DNA of 64,000 nucleotides from Bradyrhizobium sp. WSM3983 (GTDB lineage Bacteria > Pseudomonadota > Alphaproteobacteria > Rhizobiales > Xanthobacteraceae), in contig NZ_AXAY01000009.1 in assembly GCF_000473045.1 (NCBI RefSeq), forward strand, positions 62,001 to 126,000, written 5' to 3'. Both the position numbers and the translations under genes were made by a program. This document shows, piece after piece, positions 1 through 9,098 of the stretch. The notes under the pieces were generated by a model that was not told the origin of the DNA, did no database searches, and saw nothing but the letters and a program-made list of their open reading frames with translations. Every line of letters starts with the position of its first letter. Positions within the stretch are counted from its first letter, which is position 1.

Positions 1-432
1 GACGCCAGTTGAGAGTGATGCCGACGGCAACTCGGCCAGCCGCCCTCTCATGACTTTCTCTACCGTATACTGAGGGACCCACTGCGCGGCTTCCGGAAAC
101 CGCGGGTCACGCCGCTTTGCGCCTTCGAACGCATTTTCAATAACTGCAAGCGTCCGGCCGAGCAGAGTAGTCGCAAAGACGACATCTGTCGGATAGTCGA
201 ACGGTAGCGGAGATGCCTTACGCAGAGCGTCGGCTATTCCCCATCGCCGCAGATGCTGCATGGTACGGACGTTGGTGGTTTTTGCTCGAGGCTGGGCGCC
301 TTCCCGTTTGCGTCGCTCAATCAACTGTACGCGAATGTTTCGCATGCCGAGTTCGATTGCCAAAGCCAATCCAACGGGGCCTGCGCCGACGATCAGCACA
401 TCAGTCTCTGCGCGAATGAGGTTTGCAGTCAT
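1..432 (-). CDS. FAD-dependent aromatic monooxygenase, N-terminal part (runs off window)
   Basis: The minus strand reads open from an ATG at 432 to the window edge, giving the first 144 residues. Residues 11-21 form the Rossmann start with GAGPVG at 16-21, followed by an acidic end of beta2 (IERR) and a segment QPRAKTTNVRTM typical of PheA/TfdB/MhpA-class flavoprotein hydroxylases. Such enzymes use NAD(P)H and O2 to hydroxylate phenolic rings before ring cleavage. The substrate cannot be read from this part. It is divergent from the XRE regulator at 1192. Only the FAD-binding N-terminus is visible, so subfamily is uncertain, but the family call is firm. Confidence 0.85.
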   Translation of the reverse strand, partial: MTANLIRAETDVLIVGAGPVGLALAIELGMRNIRVQLIERRKREGAQPRAKTTNVRTMQHLRRWGIADALRKASPLPFDYPTDVVFATTLLGRTLAVIENAFEGAKRRDPRFPEAAQWVPQYTVEKVMRGRLAELPSASLSTGV

Positions 433-1191
433 GACTCTTCCCAAGAGGGTACCGGGGCCCCCTCGGAAAGGGGCGTTGATCTTCAAGTCTGCGTGTAGGG
501 ATAAAGGCCGAGCGACAGTTGCCGCAGTGAAGGTCGCTTCAGCGTCGTAACGAAGCGATCGGGCAGATATCCGATAGCGTTCCAGCAGCAGCGTTTATCG
601 TGGCAGGAGATACGATCGCTCGCTTGGAAAGAGCGAAATAGAGTCGCTCGATGCGTGATATCAAACCCTCCTTAAGTAGCCTGCGACGAAGGTATTCATC
701 AGCCGGTGCACCTCCCTAAGACTTATGTATTTGGAGGAGCGTTAGCGATGAGAAGTCAGCGCAGGAAGATGCTAAAAGAGTCTCTGCGTTCACATTAGAT
801 GATCGGTCGTGCTACCCGCATCCCTTCCATGACGAGAAGCTTTAGACAGGTCGCCTTTTGCGATACCCGATATTGATCGCCACGATGAATCTGCCATCTA
901 TCGGCAACTGAGAGAAGATTGCAGTCTGCGCGCGAAATTGGATGGTCCAGTGGGCGAGTCTAGATAGCTCGGTGGCTCTTTATTGTTGGCCGCCATTGCA
1001 TCGATCGCTTACTAGACGACCGATTCCATGAAACCGATCATATGCAAAATGCCAGTTTTGCCGAATTTTCCGGCTGTTCTCGGAGGTCGCATATGATTCG
1101 AACTTTGGAAGCGCTCGACTAGGACGTCTGCGTGGAAGTATGTGAGATTCGATGATCTGAGCGAAGCTTTGCTCGACTATCAAGGCGATCC
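433..1191. other. Intergenic region between divergent genes
   Basis: I see no convincing gene in this stretch. It must hold the promoter of the monooxygenase ending at 432. A good ribosome binding site (ggagg near 733) precedes only a 15-codon frame. The one structured object is the MITE-like repeat at 1016-1118. Confidence 0.5.
1016..1118 (+). mobile_element. MITE-like element, copy 1 (103 bp)
   Basis: Bases 1011-1124 are identical to 6409-6522. Inside the repeat, 103 bp are bounded on both sides by CTAG (1012-1015 and 1119-1122), which looks like a 4-bp target duplication. The ends form imperfect terminal inverted repeats of about 30 bp: CGAcCGaTTCCA pairs with CGAgCGcTTCCA, then ATCATATGC on both arms. 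It is too short to code for a transposase, so it would be moved in trans. A CTAG-type target is known for the IS5 group; that link is inference. Confidence 0.6.
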
Positions 1192-1533
1192 ATGAATAGC
1201 GAAGCTCGTGAGCGTCCAGGTCGAGGGGCGATGGTTCTCTACCGCCAATCAAAGCTGGTGATCGCGCGGCAGGTTAAGGCCGCTAGATCCCTCCTTGGAT
1301 GGCAGCAGTCCCGTCTTGCGGAGGCCTCGCAAGTTGCAATTTCCACGATCCGAAGAATCGAAGTGCTGAATGGTGCGATCTCGGCCAGGAAAAGGACCGT
1401 AAGCAAGCTGGCAAAAGCGCTCGAGGACGCGGGGATCGAATTCATTGGAGCCCCCGGCCCCGGTGTGAAGTTGTGTGCCGAACCTCACGAGGTGCATTCC
1501 ATCGAATCGCGTGGAGTGCAGCGCATTGCGTGA
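1192..1533 (+). CDS. XRE-family helix-turn-helix regulator
   Basis: This 113-residue protein has one XRE/Cro-type HTH at about residues 24-80: VKAARSLLGWQQSRLAEAS, then QVAISTIRRIE, and a closing LAKALEDAGIEFI. Small single-domain regulators of this type, common in Rhizobiales, have little beyond the DNA-binding domain. Starts at 1231 (ATG) or 1258 (GTG) would also keep the full HTH, so the first 13-22 residues are unsure. It stands alone between the divergent monooxygenase and the IS66 element. Its target is unknown; the monooxygenase is the obvious candidate. Confidence 0.8.
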   Translation: MNSEARERPGRGAMVLYRQSKLVIARQVKAARSLLGWQQSRLAEASQVAISTIRRIEVLNGAISARKRTVSKLAKALEDAGIEFIGAPGPGVKLCAEPHEVHSIESRGVQRIA

Positions 1534-2068
1534 CCTCGGTTGAGAAGCAGACGGAGTACATATCTTGACCCTATTCGGGGTGGGGTGTTTCGCTCGAAAA
1601 AAACCAGTAGTGATCGTGGTTACGGAGTAGAGTGTTGCTTACGCGTACCCACGCATTTCGAAATTGGGTGCCTGTCCCGTTTTCTTGCCCTAGAATCCGA
1701 TAGCGCTCGTGTACTCGAACGGCTCCGGAAATATCATCCAACGCAATGGACAAAGAGTTGACGGCAGCAAACCACGGCGCTGACAAGCTGTGTCTATAGA
1801 TTGTGTACTCGGCAGGAAACGTCTCGCGGAGATTCACGAGCGTTTCATTGTCAGCGGAGAGCCATCCCATTAGGCCAAAAGACATTCCGTAGGGCACGGG
1901 AGCGCATTCGCCTTAGCCGTGACGATGATCGTATCGTCGGTTTCGCTGGCGGTCGGTGTGTGGCGATTTCTTCAGCCCAAAAAGCGGCCGCTACTTCAGA
2001 AATCGGCGGCCGCGCTCGTGACGTTGTACTCGGTGTAGCGATCTGGATCACGATCCCAATCTTGCAGT
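1534..2068. other. Intergenic region with possible decayed frames
   Basis: A minus-strand frame at 1571-1885 (104 residues from ATG 1885) has a fairly protein-like composition but no ribosome binding site and no family I recognise. A plus-strand frame around 1905-2040 encodes one hydrophobic segment followed by a lysine/arginine stretch, like the last helix of a membrane protein. Both may be remnants of genes lost around the IS66 insertion. I do not call either as a gene. Confidence 0.3.
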
Positions 2069-2076
2069 CCTGTGTC
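2069..2076. repeat. IS66 target-site duplication, left copy
   Basis: CCTGTGTC at 2069-2076 is repeated exactly at 4581-4588, directly outside the two ends of the IS66 element. Eight base pairs is the normal duplication length of the family. Confidence 0.9.
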
Positions 2077-2154
2077 GTAAGCGTCGTTCCGCTCCCACCT
2101 TCTCGCGGCACATAGGATAGGCGAGTTTCACGATCTCTTTGAAGGGATCGGCTT

Positions 2155-2613
2155 GTGTCTATGCTTGACCATACGCTTAAGTCGGACGTGACGGCGCGCC
2201 GGCTGGAAGTGATCACGGAGACGGGACGCCGTCGTTGGTTCTCCAAGGACGACAAGGCCCGGATCGTCGAGGAGACGTTGGTACCAGGCGCGGTCGTTTC
2301 CGAGATTGCCAGGCGGCACGGGCTGAGCCCACAACAAGTGTTCACCTGGCGCCGACAAGCACGCCGGCTGCCGACGCCGATGGCTGACGATCCGCCGTTT
2401 GTACCGGCGGTGGTAGACGCCATGGCACCATTCGCGGTTGCTGGCCAAGAGCGCAAGACAGCGCGACGCAAGGCCAAGCCGGATGTCCGGGCTCGCCGTT
2501 GCGATGCCGGGGGCATCGAGATCGAAGCCGAGGGCGTCACGATCCGGGTCGGCCGAGGCGCGGACGTGGCGTTGATTGCGGCCATCGTCCATGCGTTGAA
2601 GGCAAGCCGATGA
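2155..2613 (+). CDS. tnpA: IS66 accessory protein TnpA
   Basis: This 152-residue protein is the first frame of the IS66 element. Residues 24-70 form the helix-turn-helix that binds IS ends: RRRWFSKDDKARIVEETL, then VSEIARRHGLSPQQVFTWRR. The C-terminal part (IEIEAEGVTIRVGRGAD, then a short helix) is the usual tail of the family. The listed start is GTG 2155; ATG 2161 is equally possible. Its stop overlaps the tnpB start as ATGA at 2610-2613, which suggests translational coupling. Confidence 0.92.
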   Translation: MSMLDHTLKSDVTARRLEVITETGRRRWFSKDDKARIVEETLVPGAVVSEIARRHGLSPQQVFTWRRQARRLPTPMADDPPFVPAVVDAMAPFAVAGQERKTARRKAKPDVRARRCDAGGIEIEAEGVTIRVGRGADVALIAAIVHALKASR

Positions 2614-2966
2614 TCGGCCCGTCCGGAACTGTCCGGGTGATGGTGGCAACCAAGCCAGTCGACTTCCGCAAGGGAATAGAGGGGCTCGCTATGCTGGTGC
2701 GCGAGCACATGAAGGCCGATCCGTTCTCGGGTGCGGTTTATGTGTTCCGTGCCAAGCGGGCGGACCGGATCAAGCTGATCTTCTGGGATGGTACGGGCTT
2801 GTGCCTGTTCGCCAAGCGGCTCGAGGAAGGCGTCTTCCGCTGGCCGAAGATCGAGGATGGCGTGATGCGTTTGTCGGCGGCGGAATTGTCGGCACTGCTC
2901 GAAGGGCTCGATTGGCGGCGTGTCCACGCGGTACGGGAGACGGTCGTCCCGACGCAAGCCGGATAA
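2610..2966 (+). CDS. tnpB: IS66 accessory protein TnpB
   Basis: This 118-residue protein has the conserved TnpB core: VDFRKGIEGLA, FSGAVYVFRAKRADRIKLI, WDGTGLCLFAKRLEEG, FRWP. I chose ATG 2610, which overlaps the tnpA stop and gives the usual family length; the frame is open further upstream but that is antisense-like extension into tnpA. The protein is needed for transposition in IS66 elements but its biochemistry is not settled. Confidence 0.93.
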   Translation: MIGPSGTVRVMVATKPVDFRKGIEGLAMLVREHMKADPFSGAVYVFRAKRADRIKLIFWDGTGLCLFAKRLEEGVFRWPKIEDGVMRLSAAELSALLEGLDWRRVHAVRETVVPTQAG

Positions 2967-3040
2967 TTGTGGGCCGCGCTGCGGCGAAGTGAATCAGGGG
3001 CATCGAGCACGTCGTCAGGCGGGCGCGAATATGTTCTGAT

Positions 3041-4567
3041 TTGCCTGTGAGCGATAACCTTCCTGATGATCCCGAAACGCTGAAGGCGATGCTGCTTGCC
3101 GAGCGGCACGAGAGCGAGCGGCTGCGCCAGATCATCAAGGAATTGCAGCGTCATCGCTTTGGCCGGAAGGCAGAGTCGCTTCCTGAGGAGCAGATGCTGC
3201 TGGGCCTCGAGGACGTCCAACAGGTTGCGGCCTGTACGGAAGCCAGCCAAGACGAGACAGCTCCTGAAGGCCGGGCGGAGCGCGCACGCAAGCGCCGCAA
3301 TAATCGCGGAGCACTACCGGCGCATCTGCCGCGGATCGAGGTCGTCGTCGACCTCGACGCCAGGACCTGTCCCTGCTGCAAGGGCGACCTGCACCAGATC
3401 GGTGAAGACAAGAGCGAGCGGCTGGACATGGTGCCGGCGCAGTTCCGCGTTGTCGTCACCCGGCGTCCCAAATACGCCTGTCGCGCATGCGAGGACGGCG
3501 TCCTGCAGGCCGAGGCTCCGGCCCGGCTGATCGAGGGCGGACTGCCGACGGAGGCAACGATCGCCCAGGTTCTGGTGTCCAAATATGCCGATCATCTGCC
3601 TCTCTACCGGCAGGCCCAGATCTATGCCCGCCAGGGCATCACTCTCGATCGATCGACGCTGGCGGATTGGGTTGGGCATGCCGCCTTCCATCTGCGCCCG
3701 CTGCATGAGCGCCTTCTCACGGTGCTTCGAGCAAGGTCTAAGCTGTTCGCCGACGAGACGACGGTGCCGGTGCTCGATCCTGGTCGAGGGCGCACCAAGA
3801 CCGGCCAGCTCTGGGCCTATGCCGCCGACGACAGGCCCTGGGGCGGCCTCGATCCGCCAGGGATCGCCTATGTCTATGCACCCGACCGCAAGGCCGAGCG
3901 GCTGTTCAGCCATCTTGCCGGCTTCAAGGGCGTCCTGCAGGTCGATGGCTACAACGCCTATCCTAAGCTTGCCGAACGTGGCGCGGTCGAGCTCGCATTC
4001 TGTTGGGTGCACATGCGGCGCAACTTCTACGAACTCGCCACCGCCGGCCCCGCACCGATCGCAAGCGAGGCGCTGACGCACATTGCCGCATTCTACGCGA
4101 TCGAGAAGGAGATCCGCGGCCGCAGCTCGGAGGCGCGTCGCCTCGTGCGGCAGCAGAAGAGCCGACCATTGGCCGATGCCTTCGAAGTATGGCTGCGCGC
4201 CAAGCTGGCTCTCATCAGCCAGAAGATCAAGCTCGCCGAAGCCATCCGCTACGCACTCTCGCGCTGGCAAGGCTTAACGCGCTTCATCGATGACGGCCGC
4301 ATCGAACTCGACGACAATACCGTCGAACGATCAATCCGTGGCATCAAGCTCAGTCGCAAGAACTCGCTGTTTGCAGGATCGGATGGTGGTGCTGAACACT
4401 GGGCTGTCGTCGCCTCCTTGGTTGAGACCTGCAAGATCAACGACGTCGATCCGCTCGCCTATCTCACCGACGTCCTGACCAGGATCGTCAACGGGCATCC
4501 AAATCGCGATATCGACCAGCTACTGCCCTGGGCCTACAGCGCTCAAGCCCTCAAAGCCGTGGCCTGA
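3041..4567 (+). CDS. tnpC: IS66 transposase TnpC
   Basis: This 508-residue protein is the DDE transposase. The start is TTG 3041, giving PVSDNLPDDPETLKAM. Order: N-terminal leucine-zipper-like coiled segment (about 10-45), zinc-finger region with CPCCKGDL and CRACEDGVL, then the catalytic core with candidate residues D238 (FADETT), D302 (QVDGYNAY) and E429 (NTVERSIR), and the short C-terminal domain ending before 4567. Length and all motifs are normal, with no frameshift. Confidence 0.95.
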   Translation: MPVSDNLPDDPETLKAMLLAERHESERLRQIIKELQRHRFGRKAESLPEEQMLLGLEDVQQVAACTEASQDETAPEGRAERARKRRNNRGALPAHLPRIEVVVDLDARTCPCCKGDLHQIGEDKSERLDMVPAQFRVVVTRRPKYACRACEDGVLQAEAPARLIEGGLPTEATIAQVLVSKYADHLPLYRQAQIYARQGITLDRSTLADWVGHAAFHLRPLHERLLTVLRARSKLFADETTVPVLDPGRGRTKTGQLWAYAADDRPWGGLDPPGIAYVYAPDRKAERLFSHLAGFKGVLQVDGYNAYPKLAERGAVELAFCWVHMRRNFYELATAGPAPIASEALTHIAAFYAIEKEIRGRSSEARRLVRQQKSRPLADAFEVWLRAKLALISQKIKLAEAIRYALSRWQGLTRFIDDGRIELDDNTVERSIRGIKLSRKNSLFAGSDGGAEHWAVVASLVETCKINDVDPLAYLTDVLTRIVNGHPNRDIDQLLPWAYSAQALKAVA

Positions 4568-4771
4568 GCACGACGCTTACCCTGTGTCGATACGGCGCCA
4601 CGCTTGTTCCATCGCGTCGCCGGATGCTTAGCGCCCATCGCCAGAGGGGCGCCCAGCGGGAGTCATGGGGATGCCTATTCGCGGCCGCGGAACACCGCGG
4701 CCGATATCGGACGATCGAGCTCTGTCCCGAGATAGAAAGGCGCGGCGCGTCCTGCGCTCCGCTATATCACG

Positions 4772-5749
4772 CTACTTGCGGATTAGCGGGACTTTAGGCG
4801 TGTCCGGCTTGTCAAACGACCACAATCGGTAACTGAGCGAAGCAAAGACTGTGGTGCCATTTGGAGCGGAACCAAGAGCCGGCGTGGCTCCAACCACGTG
4901 CGTTGAAACCTCCTTGAGGCACCATACATTGAGAGCCACTGGGCCAAAGTCATAGCCCACGCGCGCTCCAACGCCCCAAATGTCGTAAGACCGCGTGTTG
5001 ATGACATTGTTGTAGAATGCACTCGACTTGTCGCTCGTTACCTGGCCGGCGTAATAGCCGACACCGCCAACGGTCCACTTGTCGATCGTTTTAGCGACCG
5101 TAAACTCGGCGTGTAAAACATCGCCGCTTTGATACTGAGTGACACTATTACGCGTGTGCAACTCATCGAAGATATTTGCCGTCAGATTCCATCCATCCTT
5201 CAAATAAGAAACGATGAACTCGGGCTGAAACGTCCACCAAGGGTAGGCGGCACCGGACAAGCCTGCGGGTCCGAACGAGTCTCCATCGGGAAAATAGATT
5301 CCGAGCCCGGTCTTGATCTTGAACCCGCTGTCACCCAGGGAGCGGCTTAATTCGATCGGAACGACATATGAGTTGAACACGCCGACATTCTGAGAGCTGA
5401 AGGGAGGGCCTACAGATGTGGAGACAAACGGCTGCACGAAGACGGCGTCGTACTTAAATCCGAGGAACTCCCAGCCTGGCACGAACAGGAGCCCGACGCC
5501 TTCATTCGCCGAGCGTATCTGAAGAGGCGTGCCTCCGACCATTGGAGCCGACGGTCCTACGCGATGTGCCGAATAGCTCAAAAACTGGTCGAACTGGTAG
5601 ATGCCCGGATCCGGAAGCCCTGCAGAGCCACCGCCGAGGGTGATTCCTGGTTTCTGCGTCCATCCGGAAGACCCGACTTCAAATGCCTGCGCGGCCACGG
5701 ATGAAGCAATCAAGAGCGAAGCAACAGTAATCAATTTTGCAGAAGTCAC
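4772..5749 (-). CDS. SphA-family outer-membrane protein (phenol-degradation MetA type)
   Basis: This 325-residue protein has a Sec signal peptide (residues 1-22, cleavage after AAQA) and then alternating beta-strand sequence to the end, closing with LSYRLWSFDKPD. Features such as GVGLLFVPGWEFLG, GDSGFKIKTGLGIYFPDG and a final amphipathic strand fit the SphA/phenol_MetA_deg family of barrel proteins, which sit beside aromatic catabolic genes and are thought to pass hydrophobic aromatic substrates across the outer membrane. It is alone on the minus strand, with more than 650 bp of non-coding DNA upstream. Substrate unknown. Confidence 0.82.
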   Translation of the reverse strand: MTSAKLITVASLLIASSVAAQAFEVGSSGWTQKPGITLGGGSAGLPDPGIYQFDQFLSYSAHRVGPSAPMVGGTPLQIRSANEGVGLLFVPGWEFLGFKYDAVFVQPFVSTSVGPPFSSQNVGVFNSYVVPIELSRSLGDSGFKIKTGLGIYFPDGDSFGPAGLSGAAYPWWTFQPEFIVSYLKDGWNLTANIFDELHTRNSVTQYQSGDVLHAEFTVAKTIDKWTVGGVGYYAGQVTSDKSSAFYNNVINTRSYDIWGVGARVGYDFGPVALNVWCLKEVSTHVVGATPALGSAPNGTTVFASLSYRLWSFDKPDTPKVPLIRK

Positions 5750-6547
5750 GTATCCCTCCTTAGACGAGTGCCGTTTACATTCTCTTGATCCCTTCGCTTG
5801 CGTTACGCGTTTTCAGGATCTGTCTGCAGAAGGGGGTGGATCGTTTCGAACATCAATTGGAAACGTAAATGTCTGCGAATTATCTCGACAGCTCGTAGCG
5901 AGACGATCACATGTTGTATCTTAAATACAATTTGGCGGAAGCGTTACGCCTTGTCTGCTGCCGCGGGCGCAAGCTGAAAGCGATCCACCGATGTTCTCTG
6001 ACTCGTCATGTCGGTGTACGACTCGCAGTCGGTCGAATGAAGATCATCGATCGCCTGGAGAGTCGAATTGAAATGAACTCGCTAGCTTGAGAATGGAGGC
6101 ACCGATGTTTGGTTCGGTGCTTCAAGAAGGAGATGCTCTCATCCAGGTCGTCGCACCAATCGACTAATCCGGCTTCGCTTATGCGATTGTCAGAGTGTTT
6201 TGGTGTCAGGCGGTGAGCGCGCGGAAGCAAGAAATTGTATCGATACAGTCAATGCGACTGACTTGAGTGAAGGAACGCCGGCGGTCGGGACGTGAACACT
6301 TGCATCGAGCAGATGATGGTGATCGCGAATGGTCGCGATCGTACTGGGGCGCCAAACGCTCCCATTATCTCTGCGTCACTGGCTCTGGCCCGGTCGGTCG
6401 CGTCGGTAACTAGACGACCGATTCCATGAAACCGATCATATGCAAAATGCCAGTTTTGCCGAATTTTCCGGCTGTTCTCGGAGGTCGCATATGATTCGAA
6501 CTTTGGAAGCGCTCGACTAGGAGCTGGCCCAGCCGCTTTCACGGGTG
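5750..6547. other. Long intergenic region
   Basis: No gene is supportable here. It holds the upstream region of the SphA-like gene (AT-rich around 5765-5935), and the second MITE-like element at 6414-6516. The frames in it are short and have no family resemblance. Confidence 0.5.
6414..6516 (+). mobile_element. MITE-like element, copy 2 (103 bp)
   Basis: This copy is identical to 1016-1118, in the same orientation, and is also bounded by CTAG (6410-6413 and 6517-6520). It lies 31 bp past the stop codon of the FAH-family gene. The two copies are direct repeats about 5.4 kb apart, so recombination between them could delete the IS66 element and the SphA-like gene. Confidence 0.6.
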
Positions 6548-7516
6548 TCAATATAAGCGAGAAATGACCGTCTGGTCGATCGCGCCGAATACCGAAGTCC
6601 CCATTGCATCGAGCGTTTCGATTCGAACTTGATCGCCAAATCGGAGAAATGATGTTTGTTCGACCCCTGCCACGGCGTCGAGTGCACGGCGTTCTGCAAT
6701 GCAGGCAGATCCAACGCGCGAAGCGTCGATATTCGAAACAGTTCCGGATCCGATAATCGTCCCCGCGGCAAGATCACGCGTCAACGCGGCGTGGGCAATG
6801 AGCGCGTCGAAGCCGTAACTCATTTCGCTGCCGACCGGAGACCCGAAGCGCTGCCCATTCCATTCAATGTTGACTGGCAAATGTAAGCGTCCCGTATGCC
6901 ACGCAGAGCCGAGTTCGTCGGGTGTTACCGCGATCGGAGCAAAGGACGATGGTGGTTTTGCCTGGATGAATCCAAAGCCGCCCTTCATTTCGCTGGGCCC
7001 AAATGCGCGCAGGCTCCAGTCATTGAGAAGCACCAGCAACTTGACGTGATCAAGAGCGCGATCGGGAGTGGTACCGAGCGGTACGTTGTCGACGATGACT
7101 CCAAACTCTGCTTCGAAATCGATGCCGTCATCCATCGACCGAAACGGTACAGGCTGGAATGGACCATAGAAGCGGTCGGATAGGCCCTGATACATGAGAG
7201 GGCGATCTGCGGCAGTCCGTCGTTCGTAACCCCAAGCGTCCGCCAAAATGTGGTTGTGGGCAAGGAATGCGGAAGCATCCAAGAACTGGGGTGCACGCGG
7301 TAAGGGCGCTGCGAGACTGTGGAAGTCGAAAGGCCCTCCGCGTTCCCCTCGCTCAAGCGATTGGGCTTCCGTCTCGAGCATTGGAGAAATATCGTCCCAT
7401 GATTTCAGGGCCGCTTGCAAAGTCGGCGCCGCCTTTGCTTCAACTGCTCGTGTCAAGTCGCGCGAGATAAGCAGAAGCGTGCCGTCTTCGTCGGCCGCTC
7501 GGGTCGCAAGCTTCAT
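6548..7516 (-). CDS. Fumarylacetoacetate hydrolase family protein
   Basis: This 322-residue protein has an FAH N-terminal-type extension (residues 1-75) followed by the FAH fold. Candidate metal ligands are E135 and E137 (DFEAEFGVIV) and D166 (LLNDWSLR); GTIIGSGTVSN and the region around FGDQVRIETLDAMG are the C-terminal landmarks. The family cleaves C-C bonds in acylpyruvates formed after ring opening, in the cytoplasm, with Mg or Mn. It is transcribed away from the LysR gene at 7913-8830 in the same direction, about 400 bp downstream. It could act on the product of the monooxygenase at the window edge; specific substrate unknown. Confidence 0.85.
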   Translation of the reverse strand: MKLATRAADEDGTLLLISRDLTRAVEAKAAPTLQAALKSWDDISPMLETEAQSLERGERGGPFDFHSLAAPLPRAPQFLDASAFLAHNHILADAWGYERRTAADRPLMYQGLSDRFYGPFQPVPFRSMDDGIDFEAEFGVIVDNVPLGTTPDRALDHVKLLVLLNDWSLRAFGPSEMKGGFGFIQAKPPSSFAPIAVTPDELGSAWHTGRLHLPVNIEWNGQRFGSPVGSEMSYGFDALIAHAALTRDLAAGTIIGSGTVSNIDASRVGSACIAERRALDAVAGVEQTSFLRFGDQVRIETLDAMGTSVFGAIDQTVISRLY

Positions 7517-7912
7517 AGTCTGTGCCTGTCAGTTACCTGGGCGATCCTCAGCATCTACAACGTCGATGGCAAATTCTCATCGAGCCACCGATTGCTTGAA
7601 TCGTGGATCGTGTGTTGCCGACGGCTCGAACCGGCTACCAGTAGCGTCTCGAAAAAGGTTGTGAGGCATACTGAGCCTCAAGCCAAATTCATATCTCGTA
7701 CGAGCGAAATCAATCCGGTGAATAGACTGCGTCGATCTCAGCGTTCCATCCTGTTGGATGAGGCAGCAAAGTGTCGCCAAGTTGAAAATCGGTGCCGGGG
7801 GATGCCGTATGTGCCGGCCGTCGGTTTTGCGAAAGGAGACGTTTCCGGAATTGGGTCTATCGAATCGAGGGCGAACATCACCGCGCATAATCGGCCGGAA
7901 ACGGATGTGACG
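7517..7912. other. Intergenic region, no gene recognised
   Basis: Frames on both strands here have no start with a good ribosome binding site and no family I recognise. It probably holds the promoter of the FAH gene that starts at 7516. Confidence 0.4.
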
Positions 7913-8830
7913 CTAAACGCCCGCATTCGCAAATATGCTCCGCAACCAGCGGTGACCAGAATCTTCGGAATTGCGCTTGTGCCACCATTGATAGACGTGA
8001 TTTGGTTCGATCGAGAAGGGCGTCGGCACGGCATGGAGCCCACCCGATGCACAGAGAGCCGTCGCGACGATTTTGGGTACTGTGGCGATCAGTTCGGTCT
8101 CCCCGATAATCATGGGAAGCACCGTGGTGTGTGGTATCGACAAGGCGATGCGCCGATTTGCTGCGCGCTCGAGGAGAGCCGTACCGATCGGATCGGGTGA
8201 CGCCCCCCTTGGCTGGACCAGTATGTGGGGTGCCGCGACGTAATCGTCAAAACTGATGCGAGCCTCGCCATCCGCCGCGAATTGTAGCCGCGGATTAGAC
8301 TGGCTGAGGAGTACGACAAACTCGCTCTTGTGTATCCATTGGGAGCACAAGGAATCGGACAGCTTAATTCTTCCGATGACCAAATCCGCCGCGCCGCTCT
8401 CGAGCATTTCCTCTGAGCTCGCAAGTCCCGACTCCATGACCACGAGATCAATATGTGGAGCGGACCGACCGAGTATCGAGAGAAGGGGCGGAAGAAATGC
8501 GATTTCTCCCGTATCGGTCATCAACAGAGTAAACCGCCGTTCCGAATTCGCAGGATCAAAATCCATACCGGATGCGAGACCCGCCCGAATTGTCGCCAAG
8601 CCATCATTGACGGCCTGTGCGAGACGAATGGCTTTCGGCGTTGGCTGCATGCCTGTTTTCGTTCGAACAAAAAGCGGATCATTGAACTGCTGCCTGAGCC
8701 GGTTCAGTGCACTACTGACCGCAGGCTGCGAAAGGCAAAGCTTCTCGGCTGCCTTTGAGACGCTGAGGTCGCTGCTGATCGCTTCGAAAACGCGCAGCAA
8801 ATTCAAATCGAATGTCCGCAGATTGAGCAT
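7913..8830 (-). CDS. LysR-family transcriptional regulator
   Basis: I start at ATG 8830, giving MLNLRTFDLNLLRVFEAI and a normal 305-residue LysR protein; the frame extends 30 codons upstream but that part is not LysR-like. The winged HTH is at residues 5-65 (SVSKAAEKLCLSQPAVSSALNR, then FVRTKTGMQPT), of the NodD/NahR/PcaQ-like branch. The rest is the periplasmic-binding-protein-like effector domain. Upstream DNA at 8831-8880 is very AT-rich. It may control the FAH gene downstream or the divergent MFS transporter at 9099. Confidence 0.9.
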   Translation of the reverse strand: MLNLRTFDLNLLRVFEAISSDLSVSKAAEKLCLSQPAVSSALNRLRQQFNDPLFVRTKTGMQPTPKAIRLAQAVNDGLATIRAGLASGMDFDPANSERRFTLLMTDTGEIAFLPPLLSILGRSAPHIDLVVMESGLASSEEMLESGAADLVIGRIKLSDSLCSQWIHKSEFVVLLSQSNPRLQFAADGEARISFDDYVAAPHILVQPRGASPDPIGTALLERAANRRIALSIPHTTVLPMIIGETELIATVPKIVATALCASGGLHAVPTPFSIEPNHVYQWWHKRNSEDSGHRWLRSIFANAGV

Positions 8831-9098
8831 AGCCAGATCAATATAAATAGGATGAATTATTATGGCGCCCATTATTAATTTGTCAATGTGCCGAGGCTGC
8901 TTCAAATCTGCTGGCCGCAAACGTTGAATACGCTCGCCCCAGCCGAGCGACTGATCGGGTGCGACGTAAAGTTGTTTTAGGTCGGTCGGTGCGGCGGTGC
9001 TGAGCCCGACTAAGTCGTTGGCGCCCGTTCGATTCTCCCGGCCAGACTTCCGGGAAAGTCCGCGGTCGCTCTCCGATAAAGTCTAGGAGAAGACTGCA

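Larger units (their letters stand above)
2077..4580 (+). mobile_element. Complete IS66-family insertion sequence
   Basis: The element is 2,504 bp. It begins GTAAGCGTCGT at 2077 and ends with the inverse ACGACGCTTAC at 4580, the GTAA...TTAC ends usual for IS66. It carries tnpA, tnpB and tnpC in order and is flanked by perfect 8-bp duplications. Nothing in it is visibly broken, so it is probably recent and may be active. It inserted in non-coding DNA between the XRE gene and the SphA-like gene. Confidence 0.95.

Noticed and set aside
1851-2957. 368-codon minus-strand frame across the IS66 left end
   Set aside because: It crosses the IS boundary and is antisense to tnpA and tnpB, with low-complexity arginine-rich sequence.
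3314-4270. 318-codon minus-strand frame inside IS66
   Set aside because: Antisense to the transposase gene with intact DDE motifs.
7415-8200. 261-codon plus-strand frame
   Set aside because: It is antisense to the LysR gene and the start of the FAH gene and has no family resemblance.
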